Positions 1 through 12,100 of a stretch of DNA of 60,000 nucleotides are shown here, piece by piece. The notes under the pieces were generated by a model. It was not told the DNA's origin. It saw only the letters and a list, made by a program, of their open reading frames with translations, and made no database searches. The position numbers and the translations under genes are program-made. The stretch comes from Polytrichum commune (lineage: Eukaryota > Streptophyta > Polytrichopsida > Polytrichales > Polytrichaceae): assembly GCA_950295325.1 (NCBI GenBank), contig OX485808.1, positions 30,154,527 to 30,214,526 of the forward strand. The letters run 5' to 3'. Every line of letters begins with the position of its first letter. Position 1 is the first letter of the stretch.

Positions 1-439
1 GCAAGTCAAACTCCCTACTTGTATAATAGGGTCTCCCCAATTTGAGCATCAAAATTTGGTCTATGTTGTTGTTGGGTCGCACTTGTCAACATTTGTGATG
101 TTCAAGATTTGAGTTATATGTGAGGTGGAAGATCGTTTGTCCTGGTTTGGTTGTGGTGCGGCGCGGTGATCAATCTTTTGAGTTGGACTTGGACGTGGAG
201 GTGAGTGTAGACAGGAAAGCACATTGTGTTGGCCAGGTTGGAGAGGAGTGCCAATGTGTTCTCGACCGGAACGGGGGTGGATGTGTAGATTGTTGTGCTC
301 TACACGAGTTGACGGTCTCATGCACTTATACGTCTCAAGTTGTTGTGGTTACATGTATTGTTTCAAACGTTGAATTTCTTCGAGCATCGGGTGGAGGATG
401 GGGTCCTTAGAAGTTGCTTGCTGATGATGTTTCTAATGG

Positions 440-3060
440 AGTTGGCATGTCAAGGTTTATGAACCAATATGAGGAAGATTTCGGGTTCTTTGAGTCGGAG
501 TGGATGTGCCAAGATCCTTGTATGACATGACTTAGGGGGTTTTCATCTCTGTTTCTTAAAACGGTTGGTACCCTTGCCTTCGAGTGTATGTGATACTCTT
601 CTTTCCTCTATTATGGCAGTACAAAAGTGTCTAAGGGGGTTTAGATCATTTCATGTGAGAACAAAGACCTAATCTTCCCAAAGTTATAAGGGGAGTGAGG
701 AAACGGGCTCCCCTACTTTTTTACTCTCACGTGTAGATGATTCGAAATTATTCCATGATTTCAACACACAAAGTGTATATTTTAAGTGTGCTTCCACACA
801 CCTAAGTGAGGACTTCAAGCCCGGAGGACAGTTCCTATAGAAAATGTCATATCTCGAAATCATCACATCACTTTAAAAATTAGTAGTGATGAGGACATGG
901 TTCACGAGGCTATAGATAGAGTAGCGTGTCGTTGGGAAAATTGTATTGCTCTTCTTAGAATGATCGGTTGCAATGATTGAGGTTACGTGAATTTGTTTTT
1001 TAAGTCTTCCCGATGTGGGTTTCACAAATACGTCTCAGGTTTTTTGAATTCGTGGTCGCTGACGTGTACTTTCAAGAGCTGCGATCATTGGTTGCGGAGG
1101 AAGCCAACAATGAAGTAATTTGACCATTTCAACCATGAAATGCTTGAAATGGTCCAAGTTTGAAGCAATTTGATACTTTCTTGCGTTTAGTGAAAAGGGA
1201 CTTCTTTTGATTACATAAGAGACTACTCGTGAGGCCTTTTCCGTCCAGCAACGCTGGTCATGACCACGGGTTCCAAGTGACTGGATTGGATTGCCTCTCA
1301 GGTTGATGATGATGGTTTGGCAACCTGGGAAAATATAGAGAAAGGTCTGTTCTTGTACGATGTTTAATCGGAAATCTACTATCGGAGCACTTTGTTTGTC
1401 ATCGGTGTGGGTGGCCTTGGAAATGCAGTTTGGGCTACAACTCGTGGGCTCAGGTGGGTTTTGGTCTTGTCTGGATTTAGTGTAGCTTGGTGAGGGCTGT
1501 GGAGTAAGCAAATATGAATCAAGGGTTGATGTGTTTTGCTATGTGGTCGGGTTGGGGTGGAGCTTTTGTAGGGATGAATGAAGGAAAGGTCGTATCTAAT
1601 GGGGTTTTGGTCAACGCCAAGAAAAGTGTTTTGTCAGTGTCTTGAAAAAGTTGGGATCTACTTGGTTTCTCGTTAATTGTTTAGACATTTGTACACAGGA
1701 TGTATGCTTTGTTGGTAGAAATTTGCATTCTAAACGCCTACTCGCTAGAAACATGCGTTGAGTCCATTTTCTTGGCCAAAAGGCATACCTTTCAAATTGT
1801 TTTTTGTTCTTGCTTACAATTACGTGATAGTTCCCTTGGGCCATTCAACGTAGCAATGCCTAGTCAATACCAATATGTTTTAAAGCTATCCTCGCAAGTG
1901 ATTGCAAGCGTGTATGTAGGAAGTTCAAAGCGGATTGCAGGCTCCAGAAGAAAGTGATTTTATGGACATTTGTGAATTTTGGGTCTCCCTAATTTTGTTA
2001 CTTCATCTAGTACTTGTAATTTATTTGTGTTCTTGATTGAGTTGTGGCCATGGCCAGTCAGTGACACGTGGAGTATGGAGCTTGTTGTTCAATAGACTCG
2101 ATTCGATTGAATGTATTTGAATCCACTGCTCTGCAAATTGTGTAAGATAGGACACCAATTTGTTACAAGGATCTTAGAAATTGTACAATCCATAACATGT
2201 TTGGAAGCAAGATGGAGCTCACACCTCTACAATTTAGTTTATTCCTCTCAACCTTGAACCGTATATTGTTCGCTTGGTTTTTTTTTAATAGTGTGTTGTA
2301 TTGACATGAAATCAATCAACTCTAGGGAGTTTAGGGTTCTTTGAGTGGAAGTGGACGTGCCAAAATCCTTGTATGACATGACTTATATGCAAATTGTTTC
2401 TCAGTTTCCTAAAACAGTTGGTACCCTTGCCTTCAAATATGTGATACTCTTCGTTCTCTCTAGTATTCAGGTGGTACAAAAGTGTCCGAGGGGGTTCAGC
2501 CATTTCATGACCTACTCTTAGCGAAGTTGTCGGGATAGTGAGGAAATGGGCTGCCTTGCTTTTTGTACTCACTCGTGCAGATGATTGAAAACTTTTCCAC
2601 AGTTTGAACACTCAAAATGCATACTTTTAAGTATGCTTCCACACATATGAGTGCGAAAGACTCCAAGCCCGGAGGATAGTTCATGTAGAAAGTGTTATAT
2701 CTCGAAATCATCGCACTGCTGTCACTCGAAAAAATTAGTAGTGATGATGACATGGTTCACGAGGCTCTAGATAGAGTAGGTTGTGGATGGGAAGTTTGTA
2801 TTGTTCTTCTTACAGAATGATGGATTGCAATGATTGAAGATGCGCAAATTCGTTTCAAATATCTCCCTGATGTGGATTTCATAGATCCTTGTCGGGAATA
2901 CTGAAGTTGTGACTGTTGATGTGTATTTTCAGGGGCTAGGATCATTGGTTGTTGAGGAAGCCAACAATGAATGTTGGAATAGGGGTGTTCCAACTTTGAA
3001 GCAACTTGATACTTTCTTGTGTTTAGCGAAAGGGTACTTCTTTTGATAAGGTGAGAGACT
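440..3060. repeat. Internal duplication within the left arm
   Basis: About 440-1230 and 2318-3060 are diverged direct copies. Shared landmarks are a stretch around 'gtgccaa.atccttgtatgac', the 'cttccacaca' block, and a 'gaggaagccaacaatgaa' block at 1100 and 2957. The right arm (56500-57310) has only one copy, so the extra copy was either gained on the left or lost on the right. No coding function is visible. Confidence 0.65.
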
Positions 3061-5600
3061 ATTCATGGGGTCTTTTTCATGGAGATATAAATTTCAACGT
3101 ACATTCAATTGTTCATCTTCGTATGAGTATCAATAATGGAGGCATTTACTATATGCTAGCTGAATGCTGCAACTAAATTTTTTTGCATCTAATGATGTCT
3201 TCCAGGTGTACATTTTAAGTTATCACGGTTGTGATCATCATTGTACAACCCGAGGGTTATACGCTTCTTTGGGAAGGGAGCAAAGTTGTCGGTGTTGAAG
3301 GAGATGGCGCCGGACTACAAGGTGAGCATTTCTAGACCTCAAGACTTATGACGAGTTTGTTAGTTCCAAATCATTTGAAACGTATGTAACCATTTTGGCT
3401 CAATCGTTTACTCGTTTGGTTCGTCTAGATGAGGGTTTGCAGTTTTTTCTTGTGTTACCTCTGTTCTTGTGAAGAGTTGCCTTTGTGGAAGGTATGGATA
3501 TACCTAGTCCGTGAGGATTTGGCATGCAAAAAAATGAGGAAGTTGAATTGTTTGTCAGTGTTTACTTGTCCTCGCACCAGAAGGTAGGAAATAACACTAC
3601 AAAGGAAGTAATTCAAGAGCAAGGGCCCTTGATAGGTTGTTGTGGAATAAACCATTAATGTAAATGATTTTCTTATCTCTGTTCTCTCTCTTTGTTAGTG
3701 TTTTGAATCATGTTGAAGTTAAAAAAAAGTTCGATATTCTCTTTGTGCATATTTCAATATTAGGAGCTTCATCTTTAGATATTTTGAGATATTTCATTGG
3801 AGTACTTTGTCGGTGTCATGAAAAAATTGGAATTTATGTGGGTTGTATGTTTGGTGTTGGTAGTTGTTTACGCATGTGTGCGCTTGGCTTGTGGGAATTC
3901 GCATATTGAGCACTAAGTCGCGAGAATCTTGCCCAAGGTCGTTTTATGGTCCAAAGTTGAACCTATCCACTTGTTTTTGTTCCTCAGCATAGTATTGTTA
4001 CAATTCCTTGGGGCCACTCATTGTAGTACTTCCATTGTTCCATAGGCAACATGCTCTCGTGCTTTGGTTGATGCTCATAAACAAGTTATGGAGTAAGGAA
4101 ATCGCTGGTGGTACTTCATGCAATGTTGTGATGTTGCACAACTATAACAAATACTTGTGGGCTAGTTGCGCAACAATCTATAATAATGCTATTGCTTGTA
4201 GAAACCATTATGTATCAATGTCATAGGTTGGAAAACATCCTCATAGATGCTCGATGAAATAGGCTCATTAGTGCAACCTTTTGAATACTGTGATTTGTTT
4301 TGTTCATTTGGAGTTTGAAGTCATTGAGAAAGCATCAAGCTCAACTATTTGAACAACTTTATGTGTATTCTCCATGTGAGGATATCCTATATTGTAGATA
4401 ATAGGGTTTAATATGCTAAGCATGAATTTAAATAGTAATCTTCTTGCTTATATCCCTCGTAATTCATTGTATGGGATGGTTTCATCTACCATTACATTCA
4501 TTATTACAATAATAGTATTGGTTTTGAACATTTATGAAAAGTTTGGAAGTTGATGATGGTCAAATTGATTAGCCATTTATTGCAGTGGAAAGATCCACAA
4601 GCCTTGTTGAGGGGAGATTTTGCATTGTGCATGAATTGAATTTCTAGGGAAGGAGATGGGACAAGTCAAACGGTAGGGAGATCATTCCACCATGCAATAA
4701 GGTCATTGATAACCAATAATATATTATATGTTGAGCTCGTGCAAGAGTGAACCCAATTGTAGAAGTTTGATGTTTGGCACATACAATTCCAGAGAGCACA
4801 CCATTGTGTTGTCTCCTATGATTTTGTTGAAAGTTAGAGTGGTGCTCATGCTAATAGGAGTTTGTAATGCATGTATTCTAGGATATGAATATGTGGTCAT
4901 GTTGCTGTCACTTGTCCCTTGAAGGTGTGGTAGAAAATGATATATTAAGTTATTGGAATTGTGCATTCCAACATTCCTAGACATGGTCACTAGGCATTAT
5001 CAACAAGAATGTGTGCTCATCGTTTTTGGACATTCATGTCTTGAGAACGTGGACACTAGAAGCTCTTTATGTTCTATCCTCACTTCTTTGTCTTTGACCA
5101 TTTGTTTGAATTGTGTTGAAGTTAAATCATTTTGGTATGATATTCTCTTATGTGTATATTATATTCAGGATCTATGCGGGTTGTGCACCTTTGTTTGTCC
5201 TAGGTAGTTTAGACATTTGTGGAGATGACATGTGTTCTTGGTGAGTGCAAATTTGCATTCTTAGTTGCTAGAATGTTGCTCGAGTCAGGTTTTTTGGCCC
5301 AAAGGCAAACCTATCGGTTTTAAGTTGTTCATGGGCATAGTTTTGTTACAAGTTCTCTAGGGTTGGTCATCGTAATATCTTTGATCTCCTCACAGTCAAG
5401 CTCCTCTCATGTTGTAAACTCATGTTGCCCTCAAACAAGCTAGGAATAAGGATCTTGTAACGTTGTTATCTTCATGCAATGTTGTGATGTTGGAGAAGCA
5501 AAATCGAATAGTTGTCATTTAGATGGGGAATTACCTATAATTATGTTATTGCTTGAGAGAATATTATGTATCATCGAAAGTGGTTGTAAGATCGAGTCCC
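1690..5600. repeat. Three decayed copies of a short module
   Basis: About 1697-1860, 3870-4035 and 5228-5400 resemble one another: a 'gaatc/aatgttg' segment, then 'ttggccaaaaggc'-like text, then 'tgttacaattccttggggcca'-like text. A further 'tcatgcaatgttgtgatgttg' block recurs at about 4118 and 5475. Frames are broken differently in each copy, so I read this as non-coding or long dead. Confidence 0.5.
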
Positions 5601-7248
5601 AAACCAATTGTAAGTAGGAGTTTGAAAGTGTAGGTGTTTAAAAAGCTTGAATGGTTGAATCAAATCCAATGTGTTTAACCCTTAAAGGACGAAGGGGGAT
5701 TGATGTACGACCTATATGCATAATTGTTTTTTGTTTCTCTTTGGAATATGAAACATAATAACATTTTTATCTTTAGTGGTTTGAAACTTTACATAGCAAT
5801 TATCTAATGTGAGAGAAGAAAAAGAATAATTTTTATATGCAACATTGATGATTAGCATACGTATTATATATATCCTGCCACAATGTGTATTTGAATCAAT
5901 TTCATCACAACATACTTCAAAAGTGCATTTGAAGAGAGAATTACATAGGATCGTTTCTAAAACAATTGTCCAAAAATGCATGTATGTAGCTTAAACACAC
6001 GTTTTTGTGCACGGGGGTTGAGGTGTTGACTTGCGATACCAAGTTAGTATTGTCAAGTGAAATTTCACTTCAACAAGTGGATCTAGGTAAGTGTACATGC
6101 TATTGTGAAGACTAGGATGTAAGATGTGTTTTTAATATTACTAACAATGATCTTGTTACTTATTTACCGATAGAATATTTTCTTGTAGCAATTTTAGTCC
6201 AATATGACATTCAATATTAAAATATTTGTAATATATTCATAACATGTTGGGGGATTAATATTGTCACATTGATGAGCCAATTTAGTGTAGTTTGAAATCC
6301 TAAGCTAGAAATGTTCTTAGGAAGTTAGAGGAAGTCATCTGGTAGGATGATCGTTCCACCTTGCAACATGTTCTCCTTGAACTAAGAATTCAAGATTTGT
6401 TGAGCAAATACAAACTATAGAATAAACAACACTAGGTAGACATTGTGCAAAGCTAGCCAGTGATGACCAACTTGATAATCTACAATAATAGTGTCTTTGA
6501 GACATAGATATATACACATTGTGACATAGTGGGCAAACATTTAGAAGTAGGCATGTGTATATTGCAAGTAGAGGGATTTATTGATATGTCGATCTTGTAG
6601 TGGCTTTGAACAAAAGTATAATCAAATAGAGTGCACATTATGCTTGTTGAAGTTGAATTGCTAATTCAACGACAATGGTTTCGTCTTAACCATTCATGCT
6701 AAGTGTCTCTTGTTTGACATGTTTGGTTTGGTATGTTGATGACCGGACTTGGCTTAAATGTCTATCTATGGCCTAAATTAATAACTTATGTTTCATCATT
6801 AAACGTTGTTAGGGAAGGAATAATATGCATTAATAGTTGTAAATCTTTGATTATGTTGGTTGCTTACATTGTTGTAGTTCTTGAAGAAAAGGTGAATTGT
6901 GTAGTTCACCTCTGAGTTTTGAAATTTTGTTCATTGAGTTGTGTACATTGTGTCTTGTCAAGGTTAACAATGTGAGTTGCCATGTGGAAGCGGCTAAAGC
7001 TCTAAAGGAGAATTGTCATTGTAGAATGAACTATAATTGTATGTTTTCATTTGAGCATATTGTATTGATTTCAATTTGAAGAGGTTGTGGTTGGTACGTT
7101 GAATATCATTCACTAGCTTCTTGTAAATATGAACATTTGAGGTTCTAGTTTTGCTTAGCTTGAGGACGTTTGTAGTTTATTTTCGTCAAAGAATGAAAAT
7201 AATATTCCTTTTTGTCTTGCTTATTGGAATATTAAATATTTTATTGAT

Positions 7249-7516
7249 TTGTGATGTTTTGTGTATGATTTAGTAGAAATATATGCAAAGTATGATTTGA
7301 TGGAAGACGGACAAAGAGCGATTCCTTTATGAAAATGACAAATATGCAAGGCTTACTACAAGAAGTTACAAACTTCCCTAAGGTTTTGTGTTTTGCATAT
7401 TGGTATATCACATAATTATGTTGATTGTGACGTTTTGTGTATGATTTTCCAGGAACATGTGCAAATTATGACAAATATACAAGGCCTACTAGAGGAAGTT
7501 ACAAACTTCCCTAAAA
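7249..7516 (+). repeat. Tandem duplication over the receptor start region
   Basis: About 7249-7382 repeats as about 7425-7516. The shared parts are a 'gttttgtgtatgatt' block (7255 and 7432) and a coding-looking block that reads TN(M/I)QGLL(Q/E)EVTNFPK in both copies (7335-7382 and 7468-7515). The first copy has about 43 extra bases. It also ends in AG|GT (donor at 7383), and the second copy is preceded by a pyrimidine tract and AG (7444-7452). This leaves open a small upstream exon with a 70-nt intron, joined in frame. Confidence 0.6.
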
Positions 7517-9177
7517 TAGAGGAGAATCCAGAGGATTTGAATAGTAGGCAATGCAAGAATTTGTTGGTGAATATTCAAAATGGTGTGGAAACAATTCAAA
7601 GGATGATCGATGGTTCCTATGGCACGGATGTGTTCCACCAAGTAGAGCAAGAGATGCTTGGTATTATGAAGAAAGCAAGGCATATGGTTGAAGAATGTTG
7701 CAAGGTCGGTGATTGGTGTCGAGTGGTGGTAATGCAATTGAATAACAAAGAATCCTTCAGAGAACTTCTCTTGGACTTTGAGTATTGTTTCCACACAATG
7801 TGCGAAATATTTTGCCAATCTTTTCCCAGTCTTGAAGTTGAAATCCGAGATATGGAAAAGTCTACAACATTCTACTCGACAACCATTGATGAAGTTGAGC
7901 AAGACCAAAATGCAATATTTGAACGACTTTCCAAGGAAGTGGATTTGTGCACAATTGACAATTGCCACGATCATTGCATGCTTTTGCAATATTTGATGGA
8001 ACGAATAAGGGGGTTGCAAAAGGCCACGGGTGGTGAATTGGATAGCATCATTTTTCCATACATCTATGAACCCCCCAAGTACGGGAGGATACCTAAGCCT
8101 TTGGGTAAGGGGGGATATGGAAGTGTATACTCAACCCAATGGTTAGGATTTGAAACTGCTACGAAGGTTATCCAAGTTGGTGACCCTGACCATGAAGGAA
8201 TCGTTTGGAAAGAGGCTAGTATTCTGGGCGGATTGAATCATCCCAATATCATCAAGTTTTTTTGTTGTGGCTTGTCAACAGAATGTGACATGCCTGCAAG
8301 AGAAAGTAAAAGATTTGAAATCGTCATGGAACGAGGAATTTCGAGCTTGTCAAGCTTTTTGGAAGGAGGTATGCTCACGAAAGCCATGGGAGTTGACATT
8401 TTGATACAAATTGCAAGTGGAATGTGTTATCTTCATGACATGAAAGTGGCGCATCGTGATTTGAAGCCCGATAATGTTATATTGACTTCAACGGGTGGCT
8501 CAACATTGGAACATGTGCATGTGAAGATACTTGATTTTGGGATTTCAAAGATTGAAGTGAAAAACTCCCCACAAGTGCCTACAAATGGTTGTTTTGGTAC
8601 TCGCGGATATATGGCACCTGAAGCTCATACAAAACGAAGATCAAAGGTGGATGCATTCAAAATGGATGTGTTTAGTTTTGGCACGATGTGCTACGAGATT
8701 CTTTCGAACAAGAGACCTTACAGTGGAGAGAGGTATTGTGACTATGTGAGGTATTTGGAAAATGAGAGGCTGGAGTTACCTAAAACTTGGTCTAAAGATT
8801 TGAAATCATTGATACATGAATGTCGGTCTTTGGAGCCTTTGAATAGGCCCACATTCCTTGATATCTTTGAGAGGTTGAGAAAAGTCAAAAGTGATGCAAT
8901 GCTCAAGGATGCTAGTGATGTGAGAGTGGCTAAAATTTTGCACGAATCCACAACTCCTAGCAATTTTATTGAATATCCAAAGAGATGTTGGACAATGGTC
9001 AAACAAAAACTCCATGGACTCAACATATGGCCACATCTTCTATTGTGGCAAATGTTTATCACCTTTGCTCAATGGTTGCCACGATACATATCAAATTTCT
9101 TGAAGGCAATTTCCATTTCATCATCAAGTGCTCAAGAGAATTCGAACATCACAACATCAAATAAAATAGCTCATGAG
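7441..9177 (+). other. Exon 1: N-terminal region and Ser/Thr kinase
   Basis: Residues about 1-205 (from ATG 7441) are helical, Cys-rich and without a motif I know. The kinase follows at about 218-480. The glycine loop is LGKGGYGSVYS (codons from 8101), the ATP lysine is in TATKVI (8164), the catalytic loop is HRDLKPDN (from 8452), DFG is at 8533-8541, and the activation segment ends GTRGYMAPE (APE at 8614). None of these residues is replaced, so catalysis is plausible. The tail after the kinase (about 500-579) is amphipathic with several Trp. The exon ends ...AHE at 9177 before a GTAAGC donor; reading through would add only VSIE before a stop. Confidence 0.85.
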
Positions 9178-12100
9178 GTAAGCATTGAATGAGGTCTACC
9201 TTCATTGTCAACTTTTAGTAGGGGTCTAAAGGTTGTGCATTGTGACTTTATTGGTAAAATTTGGAATTTAGTGGTATTTTTCTAGTGAGGTTTGTTAGAT
9301 GGCAATGAAAGTTTTCATTTGGCATTTTATGTAGGTCACTAAGGAAACAAAGCGAATCTCCAAATTGATCGGACTCGAAGGAAAGATATTGGAATTGGAG
9401 AAGCAACTTCACGACCTTGGTAGGTTGGGGATTGTTGGCATGGGAGGAATTGGCAAATCAACTTTGGCAAATGCTCTAACCGACCATGTTTCCCACAAAT
9501 TTGGTGCGACATGCTTCGTGGGTGACTTTACATGTGAAAGTTGTACAATTCACGTGAAATACAAACTACAAGATGTGAAAGAGCCACCTCAAAGCAAAAC
9601 ATTGAAAGAAGGGCACACATTTTTGAAACAATTGCAAGAGACCAAAAAAATCCTTATTGTTTTGGACAATGTGGGCAACGCAACGCAACTGAAAGAACTA
9701 TTGGATAATTGCACATGTCTTGATGTTCATGGTAGCAAACTAATTGCTACATCCCGTAGTTGGGAGTCTTTGAAACAACACATACCTATAGTTGGTAAAG
9801 TAGATATGGAGACCCTTGATAAAGAGCAATCTAAAGAATTATTTTCTCTCCATGCATTTGCGACCAACCAACCATGTTTTCCATATTTGGAACATGTAGT
9901 TGAGAAGATTATAAAGGCTTGTGATGGGCTTCCTTTGAGTTTGGAGGTGATGGGTAGTTATTTGCATGGAAAAAGAAGGTTGAGAATATGGGAGCGAACT
10001 TTACAAAGGTTGTTGAGGGCAAGACATGATGGAAGCATAGATGGAAAAATATGGGAAACATTGAGGATAAGCTTTGATGAACTCGGTGAGAAAGAACAAA
10101 GTATGTTTCTAGACATAACTTGTTTCTTTTCCAAGGACTCGTGGACTAGTGATTGGGTTTATACAAAAGCAACACTACTTAGAATGTTTGATGATGACAT
10201 CAAGAGTACCCATCACACATTGGAAAGTCTACAAGACAAATCGTTGGTGAAATTTGACAAAAGGGGCTTTTTGGATATACATGATCAATTGCGGGATATG
10301 GGACGCATGATTGTTGAAAAAGAGTTTCAACAAACTCGAGTTTGGAATTTATCTTTGACAACATTCCTCGAATATTGGAATGACAAGGTATGATACATAA
10401 TGCAAATGAAATTGTAGATTCTTTGCTACTTTGTTAGAATATGGTGATAATTATACTAGAGAATTAATTGCATGTGGTGTTGTACTTGCAGGGCATAGAA
10501 CTTGTGGAAGGCCTTTCATTTACTACGTTTGAAAGGAATAATTCGGCATTTCAAACAAATGTAGGTGTGAACACTATGAAAAACCTACGATTTTTGAGTA
10601 TTAAGAATTGTGAACATATTGACATGCTTTTAGCTATCATTACCAAAACTGTGACATTGAAATGGTTGAGGATCCATTTCTCAACTCTATATGACAACAG
10701 TTTACAACAACATACATATTTCATCAACGAATTCATGAAGGTTGGTGAAGACCATCTTCAACAATTGGGTGTACTTGAACTATTTGAAATCAAAATTGGC
10801 ACACCTGCTATATTCCAAAATTTCCAACCTAAATTCTTGAAAGAAGTATCTTTCATAGAGTGCACATTCCCACACGGGGAATTTCCAGTTGGCCTTGGAA
10901 AGTTAGAATTGGAAGAACTCAACATTTATGACTGTGAACAACTGAAAACACTACCCAAAGACTTAATTTATTTGACATCTCTACTCAGATTGGACATCTC
11001 AAAATGTACGAGCTTGGAGGAGTTCCCTTCCGGAACATGCACTCTCAAGGCTTTGGAGGAATTACATCTCAATGGATGCAAATCTTTGAGGAAAATACCA
11101 GAAGGGTTGGGGGGGTTGACTTGTTTGAAGAAATTGATGATGTGGGATTGCGAGGCCTTGGAGGAGTTCCCTTCCGGAATATGCACTCTCAAGGCTTTGG
11201 ACGAATTAGATTTCAGTAAATGCAAATCTTTGAGGAAAATTCCGGAAGGGTTGGAAGGGTTGACTTGTTTGAAGAAATTGATGATGTGGGATTGCGAGGC
11301 CTTGGAGGAGTTCCCTTCCGGAATATGCACTCTCAAGGCTTTGGAGGAATTACAATTCAAAGGATGCAAATCACTGAGGAAAATACCGGAAGGGTTGGGG
11401 GGGTTGACTTGTTTGAAGAAATTGATGATGTGGGATTGCGAGGCCTTGGAGGAGTTCCCTTCCGGAATATGCACTCTCAACGCTTTGGAGGAATTATCAT
11501 TCGGTGCATGCAAATCTTTACGGAAAATACCGGAAGGGTTGGGGGGATTGACTTGTTTGAAGAAATTAATGATGTGGGATTGCGAGGCCTTGGAGGAGTT
11601 CCCTTCCGGAATATGCACTCTCAAGGCTTTGGAGGAACTATCATTCCAAGGATGCAAATCACTGAGGAAAATACCGGAAGGGTTGGGGGGGTTGACTTGT
11701 TTGAAGAAATTGATGATGTGGGATTGCGAGGCCTTGGAGGAGTTCCCTTCCGGAATATGCACTCTCAACGCTTTGGAGGAATTATCATTCGGTGCATGCA
11801 AATCTTTACGGAAAATACCGGAAGGGTTGGGGGGGTTGACTTGTTTGAAGAAATTAATGATGTGGGATTGCGAGGCCTTGGAGGAGTTCCCTTCCGGAAT
11901 ATGCACTCTCAAGGCTTTGGAGGAACTATCATTCCAAGGATGCAAATCACTGAGGAAAATACCGGAAGGGTTGGGGGGGTTGACTTGTTTGAAGAAATTG
12001 ATGATGTGGGATTGCGAGGCCTTGGAGGAGTTCCCTTCCGGAATATGCACTCTCAAGGCTTTGGAGGAATTACAATTCAAAGGATGCAAATCTTTACGGA

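Larger units (their letters stand above)
1..7140. repeat. Left arm of a large diverged duplication
   Basis: No convincing gene is visible here; the open frames are short and poorly conserved between copies. The stretch matches 56052-60000 in the same order and orientation: 1-420 pairs with about 56052-56490, 420-1230 with 56500-57310, 3060-4030 with 57310-58020, and 5730-7140 with 58620-60000. The part at about 4140-5720 has no clear partner in the right arm, which carries about 480 bp of other sequence there. The arm lies directly upstream of the kinase-NBS-LRR gene, so it probably contains that gene's promoter and upstream relics. I infer a segmental or tandem duplication of a receptor-gene unit. 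Confidence 0.75.

Noticed and set aside
7393-7440. Extra N-terminal residues before ATG 7441
   Set aside because: The upstream extension starts at a TTG, not a normal plant start, and covers a likely intron end.
7489-8019. 176-codon minus-strand frame in receptor exon 1
   Set aside because: Antisense of the receptor N-terminus, with no independent support.
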